Of a DNA stretch of 64,000 nucleotides, positions 26,764 to 35,747 are shown piece after piece. Source of the DNA: Singulisphaera sp. GP187 (lineage in GTDB: Bacteria; Planctomycetota; Phycisphaerae; Phycisphaerales; SM1A02). The notes under the pieces were generated by a model. That model was given only the letters and a program-made list of their open reading frames with translations. It ran no database searches and was not told the origin of the DNA. Both the position numbers and the translations under genes were made by a program. The stretch covers positions 1 through 64,000 of the forward strand of contig CAMBMO010000002.1 in NCBI GenBank assembly GCA_945868805.1, given 5' to 3'. Within the stretch, counting starts at the first letter, position 1. Each line of letters starts with the position of its first letter.

Positions 26764-27030
26764 ATGATCTCGACACTAGAAAAAGCTCCCGTCATCGCGG
26801 CTCACCGCCAACATGCGAAAGACTGCGGTTCGACCGAAGTTCAAATCGCCATCCTGACCGAACGAATCAACTCCCTTCAAGGGCACTTCAAAGGTCATGC
26901 AAAGGACCATGCGGGTCGGCGCGGACTGTTGCTGATGGTGAGCAAGCGAAATCGATTGCTTCGATATCTGGCGGAAACCCGTCGCGAGGATTACGCGGCA
27001 CTCATCAAGAAACTCGGGTTACGAAAATAA
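26764..27030 (+). CDS. rpsO: 30S ribosomal protein S15
   Basis: 88 residues from the ATG at 26764 ([16 protein letters not shown]), the normal S15 length. An upstream in-frame start at 26737 would add nine residues unlike the family. Diagnostic segments are [36 protein letters not shown] and the C-terminal [22 protein letters not shown]15 binds 16S rRNA early in small-subunit assembly. It is followed by pnp after 147 bases, the classical rpsO-pnp order. Confidence 0.97.
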   Translation: MISTLEKAPVIAAHRQHAKDCGSTEVQIAILTERINSLQGHFKGHAKDHAGRRGLLLMVSKRNRLLRYLAETRREDYAALIKKLGLRK

Positions 27031-27177
27031 CCCTCCCCGCTCCGCGAAGGCAGTCGCCGATTTGCAGTCCTTGCGATCGTGCGAATCGGCCTCTGCCTTC
27101 ATCGGGGCATTCATCCTGTCGCAGATCAACCATTGATCGCTCGCGACAATTTCACATTGTTTTAGAAAGGCATTGAA

Positions 27178-29451
27178 ATGACCACACGTCCACACATCAC
27201 AGTTGAGAAGGAGATCGGCGGTCGCATCTTCCGACTCGAGACTGGCAAGATTGCCAAGCTCGCCAGCGGAGCGGTTCTCGCGACCTACGGCGAGACAGTC
27301 GTGCTCGCCACGGCGGTTCGCGCGAATCCGCGAGCTGGAATCGACTTCTTCCCATTGACATGCGATTACCGAGAGAAGGCGCCTGCTGCGGGCAAATACC
27401 CAGGCGGATTCCGCAAGAAGGAAGGTCCACCAAGCGAGAAGGAAATTCTCACGATGAGAATGATGGATCGTCCGATTCGTCCACTCTTTCCCGAAGGATT
27501 CGTAGACGAAGTCCAGTTGCAAGTATTGGTCTTGTCCCACGACGGCCAGAATGATGCCGATGTCATCGGTTGTTCGGCTGCGTCAGCGGCACTCCACATC
27601 TCCGATGCTCCGTTTAACGGGCCAGTCGCGACTGTGCGCGTTGGACGAATCTTCATCGACGATCAACCGCACTTCGTGATCAATCCAACGCAGGCGCAGA
27701 TGGAGTTCAGCGATCTCGACCTCGTTCTCTCCGGCCATAGTGATGGCATCAACATGATCGAAGTCGGCGCTGCCGAAATCATCGAAGCCGATATGGTTGC
27801 TGCGATCCAGTTTGGATACGAAAAGGGTGTTCGACCAATCCTCGATCTCATCAACGAATTGCACTCCAAGTGCGCAGCTCCAGCGAAGCGCGCAGGCGAT
27901 TCGACCGCTCCATCAGCCGAAGTGATGGCGATCGTGAAGGAAAAGGCGTATGAGCCACTCCTCGCCGCACGCCAGATCCACGGCAAGCACGCTCGAAACA
28001 CCGAAGTGGATCGCGTCAAGAAGTGGACGATTGACTCGTTCTTCCAGCTCGCGCCAGGACTGAGTTATTCCGATCATCAAATCGCCGAACGCCGCATGCG
28101 CGAAGCGAAGGAATGCCTGCGACTTCTTGAGAAGAAGATCACGCACTATCTGGTTGCGGAAAAGGGCGTTCGCGCCGACGGCAGACCACTGCGACAGATT
28201 CGTCCGCTCGACATGAGTGTTGCGCTTCTTCCACGCACGCACGGTTCGGCGTTCTTCCAACGCGGCGAAACGCAGTCCATCGTGACATGCACCCTCGGCA
28301 CCACCAAAGACGAGCAAATCGTCGATGGACTGCTTCCCGAGTACGCCAAGAAGTTCTATCTGCATTACTACTTCCCTCCATTCTGCACGGGAGAAGCCGG
28401 TCGCATCACTGGTCCAGGCAGACGCGAGATCGGACACGGAGCGCTCGCCGAACGATCGCTCTTGGCCGTGCTCCCGAGTGCGGAGGACTTCCCATATACC
28501 GTTCGATTGACGAGCGAGATCACTGAGAGCAACGGATCGTCCAGCATGGCGAGCGTCTGCGGAGGATGCCTTGCGCTCATGGATGCGGGCGTGCCGATCA
28601 AGGCGACCTGTGCGGGAATCTCCGTCGGTCGATTTACCAGCGCAGACGGACGCGTCACGCATGTCACCGACATCATCGGAGAAGAAGACTTCTTCGGCGA
28701 AATGGACTTCAAGGTCTCGGGAACTCGTGATGGAATCACCGGAATCCAGCTCGATCTCAAGGCTCGTGGTCTTTCGATTGAGGAGATCACGACCATCTTC
28801 GTTCAGGCAAAGGAAGGTCGGCTCTATCTCATTGACGAGATGGAGAAGTGCCTCGAGAAGCCACGCGCGGATATTTCTCCGATTGCGCCACGCATCACCA
28901 TTGTCAAGATCGATCCTGAGAAGATCGGCAAGGTCATCGGACCTGGTGGCAAGATGATCCGCAGCATTCAAGAGCGAACAGGAGCGCAGATCGACATCGA
29001 AGAAGACGGAACAGTCTTCATTGCTTGCTCGAATGCGGAATCCGCGGCTCAAGCACGCGCAGAGATTGAAGCGCTCGGCGCGGAAATCAAGATCGGAACG
29101 GTCTACGAAGGTCGTGTCGTGTCGATCAAGGAATTCGGCGCATTCGTCGAACTCGCCCCAGGAACCGATGGAATGGTTCATGTCAGTGAACTCGCCCACG
29201 GATTCGTTCGCAATGTGAACGAAGTCTTGAAGATCGGCGATGTAATCAAGGTCAAGGTCATCAACGTCGACGACACCGGGCGCATTAAGCTCAGTCGAAA
29301 GGCGATGCTGGATCCGCCGGATCCCGCTTTGGTGGGTGCCGAGGGTGCAGAAGCACCTCCGAACCAGGGCGATGGCCGCCGGGATGACCGCGGTGGCGAC
29401 CGTGGTCGTGGGGGCCATGGTGGCGGTGGCGGAGGCCGCGGACGCCGTTAA
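27178..29451 (+). CDS. pnp: Polyribonucleotide nucleotidyltransferase (PNPase)
   Basis: 757 residues with two RNase PH cores (about 15-150 and 320-545) separated by the helical PNPase domain, then a KH domain (VIGPGGKMIRSIQERTG, about 581-597) and an S1 domain (VYEGRVVSIKEFGAFVELAP, about 642-661). The catalytic core contains QRGETQSIVTCTLGT and GEEDFFGEMDFKVSGT. It degrades RNA phosphorolytically and is usually part of a degradosome. The last 30 residues are rich in Gly, Arg and Asp (GGDRGRGGHGG), resembling an RGG tail that may bind RNA or partners. AGAAAGG lies 6 bases upstream of the ATG. Confidence 0.97.
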   Translation: MTTRPHITVEKEIGGRIFRLETGKIAKLASGAVLATYGETVVLATAVRANPRAGIDFFPLTCDYREKAPAAGKYPGGFRKKEGPPSEKEILTMRMMDRPIRPLFPEGFVDEVQLQVLVLSHDGQNDADVIGCSAASAALHISDAPFNGPVATVRVGRIFIDDQPHFVINPTQAQMEFSDLDLVLSGHSDGINMIEVGAAEIIEADMVAAIQFGYEKGVRPILDLINELHSKCAAPAKRAGDSTAPSAEVMAIVKEKAYEPLLAARQIHGKHARNTEVDRVKKWTIDSFFQLAPGLSYSDHQIAERRMREAKECLRLLEKKITHYLVAEKGVRADGRPLRQIRPLDMSVALLPRTHGSAFFQRGETQSIVTCTLGTTKDEQIVDGLLPEYAKKFYLHYYFPPFCTGEAGRITGPGRREIGHGALAERSLLAVLPSAEDFPYTVRLTSEITESNGSSSMASVCGGCLALMDAGVPIKATCAGISVGRFTSADGRVTHVTDIIGEEDFFGEMDFKVSGTRDGITGIQLDLKARGLSIEEITTIFVQAKEGRLYLIDEMEKCLEKPRADISPIAPRITIVKIDPEKIGKVIGPGGKMIRSIQERTGAQIDIEEDGTVFIACSNAESAAQARAEIEALGAEIKIGTVYEGRVVSIKEFGAFVELAPGTDGMVHVSELAHGFVRNVNEVLKIGDVIKVKVINVDDTGRIKLSRKAMLDPPDPALVGAEGAEAPPNQGDGRRDDRGGDRGRGGHGGGGGGRGRR

Positions 29452-29480
29452 AGCCAATTCAGCAGGTAGTTTGTAGTTAC

Positions 29481-29522
29481 CAATGGGTCTCCCCTCAGTT
29501 GGGGAGGCCCATTGTTTCTTTT
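29481..29522 (+). terminator. Rho-independent terminator after pnp
   Basis: A 14-base stem (caatgggtctcccc / ggggaggcccattg) with one G-T pair and a 6-base loop is followed by tttctttt. It separates rpsO-pnp from the cold-shock gene. Confidence 0.92.
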
Positions 29523-29669
29523 GCCGCACCCGTTTCTTTTGTTGGCTTCGCTTGCACAAAGTCGATTTTGGGGACACAATCAACAGGCGTTTGATTGGAT
29601 TGGTCCATACAGGGGTTTTGTTATGGATCAGTTCTTGGTTTCTTGATCGATAGTGAACGTGGAGGTTCC

Positions 29670-29924
29670 ATGTCCGACAACGTAACGACCATCGTCAACC
29701 TTGAAGGACTTGTCAAATGGTTCGATGCTCGGAAAGGATTTGGATTCATCGTCGGTCCCGAGGGTCAGGACATTTTTGTGCACTTCAGCGTTATTGAGCA
29801 GGATCAAGGGTTTCGGACATTACGCGATGGCGAAAAAGTGACCTACAGCGCCCAATCAGGCGCCAAGGGATGGGCTGCCACTTTTGCGAAAGCAACGGCA
29901 CGCGCGCCAGCTGCAACCGCCTGA
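29670..29924 (+). CDS. Cold-shock domain protein (CspA family)
   Basis: 84 residues from the ATG at 29670, with GGAGG about 7 bases upstream. The cold-shock OB fold is clear from GLVKWFDARKGFGFIVG with RNP1 (KGFGFI) and RNP2 (DIFVHF), and ends near residue 70. A short Ala/Thr-rich tail follows. It binds single-stranded RNA/DNA and may act as an RNA chaperone. The 145-base stretch between the pnp terminator and the start may hold a long leader, as many csp genes do, but I could not define structure in it. Confidence 0.95.
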   Translation: MSDNVTTIVNLEGLVKWFDARKGFGFIVGPEGQDIFVHFSVIEQDQGFRTLRDGEKVTYSAQSGAKGWAATFAKATARAPAATA

Positions 29925-29945
29925 TCGAGGGTAGCTGGCCCTGAC

Positions 29946-30788
29946 GTGCTTGTAGCCCCCGCTTTTTACTTTGGACTCCTCATCGGAATTGCGATCTGCA
30001 CTTTCGCATTCGCAATATTTCTTCGTCGGCGAACCGCGCAGGCGATCGCCGCAGAGCGTCGAGCAATCGAAGCTGAACGCCTCGCCGAAGTCGGTGCGAT
30101 GACGAGCGGACTTGCGCACGAGATTAAGAACCCGCTTTCGAGCGTTGTGCTGAACGCCCAACTCCTTCGTGAGGGCGTTATCGATTCTCAACTCCCGGCG
30201 GATCAGGCGCAACCGTTGATTCGGAAAGTCGACACCCTTGCAAGAGAGACATTGAGGCTGAAGGATATTCTGGAGGATTTCCTTCGATTCGCTGGAAGGG
30301 TTCGGCTGGACCGAGACTCATGCGATCTCAGGACGCTTGTGGAGGAACTCTCCGATTTCGTCCATCCGCAATCCGAGCAGGCCGGTGTTCTCATCCGTAT
30401 TGACCTGCCGAACCATCCGATCATGGCTCAAGTTGATGCTGGTCTCATCAAGCAGGCAATCTTGAACTTGATGCTGAACTCGATGCAAGCAATGGAATCG
30501 ATTGTCGCCCCGGCGCGTCGCGAACTCATTCTGCGCGTGGAGCGATTGGAAACGCAGACCAATCAATCGCCTGAGGTCTGCATCCATGTGATCGACACGG
30601 GACCCGGCATCGCCGCCTCGCTTCTCGAAGAGATTTTCCGTCCGTACATCACATCCAAGAAGGGTGGGAGCGGATTGGGTCTCGCGGTCGCGCGCCGAAT
30701 CGTCGAAGAGCATGGTGGAGCGATCCGTGTCTTCAGTGAGATCGGGCGCGGGAGCGATTTCCGAATCTCATTGCCCGCGATCGAATAA
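29946..30788 (+). CDS. Sensor histidine kinase
   Basis: 280 residues from a GTG at 29946. One N-terminal membrane helix (about 4-25, FYFGLLIGIAICTFAFAIFL) is followed directly by a HisKA domain with the phospho-acceptor in LAHEIKNPLSSVVLNAQLL (about 56-74). The HATPase_c domain (about 165-280) has the N box NLMLNSMQAME, the G1 box DTGPGIAASLLEEIF and the G2 box GGSGLGLAVARRIVEEHGG. It has no periplasmic sensor domain, PAS or HAMP, resembling the NtrB/ZraS-like soluble core. No response regulator is encoded next to it, so it is an orphan here. Confidence 0.93.
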   Translation: MLVAPAFYFGLLIGIAICTFAFAIFLRRRTAQAIAAERRAIEAERLAEVGAMTSGLAHEIKNPLSSVVLNAQLLREGVIDSQLPADQAQPLIRKVDTLARETLRLKDILEDFLRFAGRVRLDRDSCDLRTLVEELSDFVHPQSEQAGVLIRIDLPNHPIMAQVDAGLIKQAILNLMLNSMQAMESIVAPARRELILRVERLETQTNQSPEVCIHVIDTGPGIAASLLEEIFRPYITSKKGGSGLGLAVARRIVEEHGGAIRVFSEIGRGSDFRISLPAIE

Positions 30789-30833
30789 TTGCCAGAGTCG
30801 GCCGATCGCGCGTGAAGTACGAGAGACCGCCCG

Positions 30834-32021
30834 CTAATCGATCCAGTCTTTCGCCTTCATGCGCTCGGGAACATAGACCTCGGTGACGTACGAGATGTCC
30901 TTCGTGATCAGCGATTCGACTTCCATCTTGAACCCGTTGCGAATCATCTGTTGGATTTCCTTTTGCCAGTGCTTCTTCTTCACGAACCACGGGTACTCGG
31001 CGATCTGCTTCGCGCGCTCGATATCGCGGTCGTTGAGCGAAATCTTGACATCGTCAGAGAGACCGCACCGCACAAAGTCCCCGGAGCGAATTCCGAGGTA
31101 CTTCGCATCCGGTATCGCCATCCGCTCGCTCTCGAACGCCAAGTTGATCGAACCCTGCTTGATCACCGAATAGATGTAGTGCCCCCACGGGTCGCAGTCG
31201 AGCAAACAATAGATGGGGAGGCCAAGTTCTTTGTTCAATCGATAGAGCAGCCGACGCACGCCACGCGGTGGCTGTCCACTCCCCTCGGTCAAGATGCAAT
31301 TGTGCGTCTCCCAGAATCGATCTTCATTGAAGCGACTCCACACCGTGTCCTTTTCAACATGCAAAACGAATTTCGCCTCGCACTTTCCGAATTGAACGAC
31401 TGATGGTTCGCAGATGGATGGGATCGCGTATCCGCCGGTCCCCATGCGCCGGCAGTCGATCGAGTCGCCATTGTCGACGACCGTGATGTTTCCGACCATC
31501 GTCCCCCGCTTCTTTGCGAAGAGGTGCAAGTTCTCGCGCAATGTCGCAATCGCGACTTCGATGTCTTCGAGGATTCCGTCAGATTCCTCCTGATCGTCGA
31601 ATGTCTTCTCCTTCGTCCCTTTAATCGAATGGAGACTCATGTAGTACATACCGCGCAAACTCAGAGTCTTCTTCGCTTCGAGCAAATCTTTGCAACCCTT
31701 CGAGAGCAGTACGGTTTGCATAAATTTTCTTGCCTGTCCAGTGTTGAAGAGATTTCTTCTGAGCGTCGCATCGCCCATCTGCAACAGGCGCCGAGTTTCG
31801 TTGTAGCTGGTATTCGACATCGTCCGAGTCGGGACATCGACAAATGGGTCTGTTTCGGCGAGAGCGCTCTTGGCGACCGATTTGCCAAGATCGAGGATCT
31901 TCGCGAGCGTCTTGTCGCGTGTTGCTTGACTACCGATCGAACGATTGGCACGAGGCGTCGCCGTTGCGTCGGCCGTTGCGTCAGAAAGTGCAGGATCAGT
32001 AGATTTCGATTTCTTTGCCAT
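30834..32021 (-). CDS. top6A: DNA topoisomerase VI subunit A (Spo11-like)
   Basis: 395 residues. An unstructured head (1-35) rich in Ala, Thr and Asp precedes the 5Y-CAP domain with tandem tyrosines in TLSLRGMYYMSLHSIKG (about 120-136), where the second or first Tyr is the DNA-cleaving residue. The Toprim domain has the acidic LTEGSGQPPRG (about 240-250) and LLDCDPWGHYIY (about 269-280, DxDPxG). Subunit A cuts duplex DNA in the heterotetramer. It follows subunit B by 14 bases on the same strand. Topoisomerase VI is chiefly archaeal and plant, and only sporadic in bacteria. Both key motifs look intact. Confidence 0.93.
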   Translation of the reverse strand: MAKKSKSTDPALSDATADATATPRANRSIGSQATRDKTLAKILDLGKSVAKSALAETDPFVDVPTRTMSNTSYNETRRLLQMGDATLRRNLFNTGQARKFMQTVLLSKGCKDLLEAKKTLSLRGMYYMSLHSIKGTKEKTFDDQEESDGILEDIEVAIATLRENLHLFAKKRGTMVGNITVVDNGDSIDCRRMGTGGYAIPSICEPSVVQFGKCEAKFVLHVEKDTVWSRFNEDRFWETHNCILTEGSGQPPRGVRRLLYRLNKELGLPIYCLLDCDPWGHYIYSVIKQGSINLAFESERMAIPDAKYLGIRSGDFVRCGLSDDVKISLNDRDIERAKQIAEYPWFVKKKHWQKEIQQMIRNGFKMEVESLITKDISYVTEVYVPERMKAKDWID

Positions 32022-32035
32022 GCTATGAATTCCCT

Positions 32036-33892
32036 CTAGCGCTTCTTGGGCGCTCGCGTCGCGCTTGCTCGAGCCTCACTGGAGGACGCCTCCTCTTCTC
32101 CGAAGAGGGTTCCCGATGATCCGGACGACTTCTTCGATCCTCCATCTCCATCGACGGCATCCTCTGCGCCCTTCCCAATTTTCGCGACTCTCGACGGGAG
32201 GATGACGACGGAGTCATCCTTCTTGAATGGATCCGCATCCTGAATTCGCTTGCCTTCATTGTCGAGAACTGCGTCCGCTTCTGCTGTTTTTCTCTGAGCG
32301 ACACGAAGGAGCGAGTCGTAAATCTTCTTTGCGGACGTCCCCGTAATCGCCTCGGTCGCCTGCGCAATCTCGCCGATGTATCGCTCAAAGATGCTGCGCC
32401 GCTCGCCCTCGTGACGCATCCGCTGTCGACGCCGCAGGTAGATCCCAAGTTTGCGCCCGACTTCTTGAAGCGCCAGTTTCATCTCCTTGCGAATCTCGTC
32501 GTAGTCTGCGATCGCTTCCTTGGACTCGCTGGTGAATGGAACCCAGACGCTCGCCATGTGCACCATGACGACGACCGGTCCGTCTGGGAGCGATCCTCGC
32601 GATTGAGAAACCCCATAGTTCTTCCAGCTCGTTTCGAGCACCGCCTTGAATGATGCACATGCCGCCTGCTGGTAGAGCAACGGAACACGATTCGCGAAAC
32701 GGATCACGCGAATGAGTTCGTCCTTTGGGAGCTCTCCTCCGAAAGCGAGTCCAACCTCGATCAGAAATGGATTCCCGCGGTAGACATCAGCTGGTCGCGT
32801 GCAGGCGGTAAAGAATTCCGCCTTGACTTCCTTCAGAAGCCCAGAGAGCAGCGCTTTCGTGCCGATCGGGACAAGGCAGTCGGTGGGAGGCGCCATGATC
32901 CGCACCTCTTGGATCGCCTTGTAAATACCTTCCGCCTCCTTGTGACCGATCTGCTTGATCCATGTTCGATTGGTGATTCCAGCACGCTCGCAGATCTCTT
33001 TGGAAACGGAAGGAGAGACCCGCGAGAATTCCTCTTGCAGAAACCCGCCGATTTGCTGTCGTTGGGTCCTCTCGATCATTTGGATGAGTGTGCCGAGTTC
33101 GATCCCCTTGGGATGTGGAAGAATTTCCTTCGCTTCTGGTGGATGCTCGTTCGTCCCGCGCTTGAATTCGATCGTTTCATTGCTTGGATTCACGAAGGTG
33201 AAGTGCGCGTGCGGATTCGCGATCGCGGTTTGATCGAGGTACTCGTCGACTGATTGCCTTCCCTGTTGGTATCGCCCTTCAAGTTCGATCGAGACTTGAG
33301 TGCCATGCCCTTCTGCGAAAAGTCCATCGTCTTCGGGATGCTCGGTTTCGCTGACGACATCGGCGCGGTTCTTGGAAGTGTCCATCTTGAGAAGGACTTC
33401 GACTGCTGGTTTCTTCTTGTGAGTCTTCGAGATGATGAGTACCGGCTGTCCGGTCGTCATCAAACCGTACATGCCGGCGGCCGAGATGCCGATCCCCTGT
33501 TGGCCACGACTCATCTTCAGGCGATGGAATTTCGAACCGTAAAGAAGTCGACCAAAGATGTTTTCGATTTGCTTGCGAACAATTCCAGGACCGTTGTCGC
33601 GCACCGTCACCTTAAAGCGCGTCTCGGAGCGTTGCAGAAGTTCGACATAGATATGAGGCAGAATCCCCGCTTCCTCGCACGCGTCGAGCGCGTTGTCCAC
33701 GGCCTCCTTCACCGCGGTCATCAGCGCTTTCCGCGGGTTGTCGAATCCCAGCAAATGCCGATTCTTCGCGAAAAACTCGCTCACCGAAATTTCGCGTTGT
33801 TTCTCGGACATCTCCTCAGCCGTCGCACCACGCCTTCGCGGCGATGACTTCTGAAGATCGGTTTCGTTCGAGGCGTCCATGCCAAGCGCCAT
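32036..33892 (-). CDS. top6B: DNA topoisomerase VI subunit B (GHKL ATPase)
   Basis: 618 residues. The GHKL ATP site is visible as AVKEAVDNALDACEEAG (about 61-77), RDNGPGIVRKQI, and SRGQQGIGISAAGMYGLM. The helix-two-turn-helix and transducer domains follow, with the family GSLPDGPVVVMVHMASVWVP in the C-terminal half. Subunit B binds ATP to close around the transported DNA duplex and drives A to cut. A charged Ser/Ala-rich tail of about 60 residues is extra. The start MALGMDAS has a second ATG four codons on. It is the first gene of a two-gene unit with top6A and is divergent from ndk. Confidence 0.94.
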   Translation of the reverse strand: MALGMDASNETDLQKSSPRRRGATAEEMSEKQREISVSEFFAKNRHLLGFDNPRKALMTAVKEAVDNALDACEEAGILPHIYVELLQRSETRFKVTVRDNGPGIVRKQIENIFGRLLYGSKFHRLKMSRGQQGIGISAAGMYGLMTTGQPVLIISKTHKKKPAVEVLLKMDTSKNRADVVSETEHPEDDGLFAEGHGTQVSIELEGRYQQGRQSVDEYLDQTAIANPHAHFTFVNPSNETIEFKRGTNEHPPEAKEILPHPKGIELGTLIQMIERTQRQQIGGFLQEEFSRVSPSVSKEICERAGITNRTWIKQIGHKEAEGIYKAIQEVRIMAPPTDCLVPIGTKALLSGLLKEVKAEFFTACTRPADVYRGNPFLIEVGLAFGGELPKDELIRVIRFANRVPLLYQQAACASFKAVLETSWKNYGVSQSRGSLPDGPVVVMVHMASVWVPFTSESKEAIADYDEIRKEMKLALQEVGRKLGIYLRRRQRMRHEGERRSIFERYIGEIAQATEAITGTSAKKIYDSLLRVAQRKTAEADAVLDNEGKRIQDADPFKKDDSVVILPSRVAKIGKGAEDAVDGDGGSKKSSGSSGTLFGEEEASSSEARASATRAPKKR

Positions 33893-33989
33893 CCTACAGC
33901 GACTCGTTTCCTCGCGGGAATCATCGATAGATTTGTCGAATCGTCGCTACTATTGCGCCCCCTGACTTTGCTCAAACAAAAGGAAACGC

Positions 33990-34460
33990 ATGGAAACAAC
34001 GCTCATCATTCTCAAACCAGACGCCGTTCAGAGATGCCTTGTCGGATCAATCACATCCAGGTTTGAACAAAAGGGACTTCAGATCGTCGGCATGAAAATG
34101 ATGAAGATTTCGGCCGAGCTCGCGGCGGAGCATTACAAGGATCACGCCACGAAGGGCTTCTACGCAGGTCTGGTTCGGTTCATGACGAGCGAGCCGGTGG
34201 TGGTGATCGCTCTCCGAGGGATCGGCGCGATCACCGTCTGCAGAAATCTGATGGGTGCGACATTCGGATCCAAGGCAGCCGCTGGAACAATTCGTGGCGA
34301 CTTTGGAATCTCGAATTCGTTCAACCTCGTTCATGGATCCGACAGTCCCGAAGCTGCGGCTCGCGAGCTTGCGCTCTTCTTCAAATCTGGGGAAGTCTTG
34401 GCGTACACCCGAGCAAGCGACGCGTGGGTCTACGACACAAGTGGCGGCAAGGCGGAGTAA
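33990..34460 (+). CDS. ndk: Nucleoside diphosphate kinase
   Basis: 156 residues starting METTLIILKPDAVQRCLVG, with RFMTSEPVVVIALRG in the middle and the phospho-histidine in NLVHGSDSPEAAARELALFF (His about 118). The segment ATFGSKAAAGTIRGDFG completes the active site. The enzyme equilibrates nucleoside di- and triphosphates. AAAGGAAACGC precedes the ATG with AAGGA as ribosome-binding site. The C-terminus is about 15 residues longer than the minimal 140-residue enzyme. It stands alone; a 204-base gap with no obvious feature follows. Confidence 0.97.
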   Translation: METTLIILKPDAVQRCLVGSITSRFEQKGLQIVGMKMMKISAELAAEHYKDHATKGFYAGLVRFMTSEPVVVIALRGIGAITVCRNLMGATFGSKAAAGTIRGDFGISNSFNLVHGSDSPEAAARELALFFKSGEVLAYTRASDAWVYDTSGGKAE

Positions 34461-34664
34461 GCGAACTCCGCACTCGAAGTCGAATCTGGGGATTGGGGAA
34501 GAAGCGGTTATCGGACCGCTGACTGACCGCTCTGCGTCCGAGAGAAGTCATGCGAACAATTTGACAAATCTTGCGTATGGGTTTGTGACTCGAAGTTGGT
34601 GGGGTACTCGATCAAGTGGTTCGACCAGTTGGCTCGCGCATCCCCCCTTCCAAGAAAATTACCA

Positions 34665-35747
34665 ATGATAAAAGCCCCAAAATCTTCAATTCGCACAGCG
34701 ACTCCCGATCCGATTGTCCCGGAAGCCAGATCCGCGCCGATTCAAGTCCGTCGCTCGCGGAGTGCGATCAGTTTCGGGAGTACCCGCATGCCGGCAGGGA
34801 GCTTTACTCCAGCCGAGCGCACCATCCTCGAGAACCTTCAGCGGGAAACCGTCGAGTTCGTCGACAACGCCGATTTCCATCGATCGGGCGCGAATCGAAG
34901 GATCTTTGATGATGCACCAGCCATTGCCCCCCCCAATACCGCTTGGTACCAACCATTGCTCGACGAACGAGTGGCTCCAGATGACGGAAAGCGTTCCATG
35001 CGACCCGCGAAATCGTTGGTCCTCACCGCCGCGCAGGAACGGGTCATCTTCGCGCAACTCAACTACGCGCGCTTTCGCCTGGCAAAAGCGCAGCGACGAG
35101 CACTGCGATCCGCCATGACAACTGAAGGCGCGAAGGAGTTGCTTCACTGGCACACGATTTCCGAGCGCATTCGAAAACAGATTGCTGAAACAAATCTCGC
35201 ACTCGTGCTGGCCATGGCGAAGCGCGTTCGTTCGGCCGATTTGGACTTCGGCGACCTGATCAGCGAGGGGAATATGGCGCTCATGCGATCGATCGACAAG
35301 TTCGATTTCGGACGCGGATTCAAATTTTCGACCTATGGGTGCCGTGCAATTCTCAAGGCGTACAGTCGCTTGGGGATGAAATCTCAGAAGTATCGACAGC
35401 ACTTCCCCGTGGAGTTTGATCCCGAACTCGAACGTGGGGACTTTGCCAATGACCGCCGCGCCACTCGAGAATCAGACGACATCGACGAGGTGAAGCATGT
35501 CTTCCAATCAAACCGGGCTGGGCTCTCCGACATCGAACAGACCGTCATCTTTCATCGATACGGGCTCGATCGCCCGGTGCACGCATCCCAACTGACTCTT
35601 GAACAGGTCGGCGGGATGCTTGGAGTCACGAAGGAACGGGTCCGCCAGATTCAGAACAAGGCCCTCGAAAAGATCAGGCTTGCGCTCGTTTCGATGAAGC
35701 CTTCGTTGGCCCACTCACTTCCCGCGATTACCGGCTTAAGGAATTGA
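34665..35747 (+). CDS. Sigma-70 family RNA polymerase sigma factor (group 2/3-like)
   Basis: 360 residues from the ATG at 34665 (MIKAPKSSIRTATPDP). The first 130 residues show no domain I recognise and vary in composition. Region 2 is clear in ETNLALVLAMAKRV, DFGDLISEGNMALMRSIDKF and FKFSTYGCRAILKAYSRLG. Region 4 has LTLEQVGGMLGVTKERVRQ followed by IQNKALEKIRLAL, a strong helix-turn-helix for -35 binding. It is not the house-keeping factor: the long region 1.1/non-conserved region is missing. Its 3' end overlaps the convergent MFS gene by 20 bases. Neighbours give no hint of regulon. Confidence 0.9.
   Translation: MIKAPKSSIRTATPDPIVPEARSAPIQVRRSRSAISFGSTRMPAGSFTPAERTILENLQRETVEFVDNADFHRSGANRRIFDDAPAIAPPNTAWYQPLLDERVAPDDGKRSMRPAKSLVLTAAQERVIFAQLNYARFRLAKAQRRALRSAMTTEGAKELLHWHTISERIRKQIAETNLALVLAMAKRVRSADLDFGDLISEGNMALMRSIDKFDFGRGFKFSTYGCRAILKAYSRLGMKSQKYRQHFPVEFDPELERGDFANDRRATRESDDIDEVKHVFQSNRAGLSDIEQTVIFHRYGLDRPVHASQLTLEQVGGMLGVTKERVRQIQNKALEKIRLALVSMKPSLAHSLPAITGLRN

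Noticed and set aside
25437-27176. Open frame of 579 codons on the plus strand
   Set aside because: It is opposite the carboxylase gene and runs through rpsO in another frame.
27913-29583. Open frame of 556 codons on the minus strand
   Set aside because: It lies exactly opposite pnp, whose motifs are unmistakable, and resembles no protein family.
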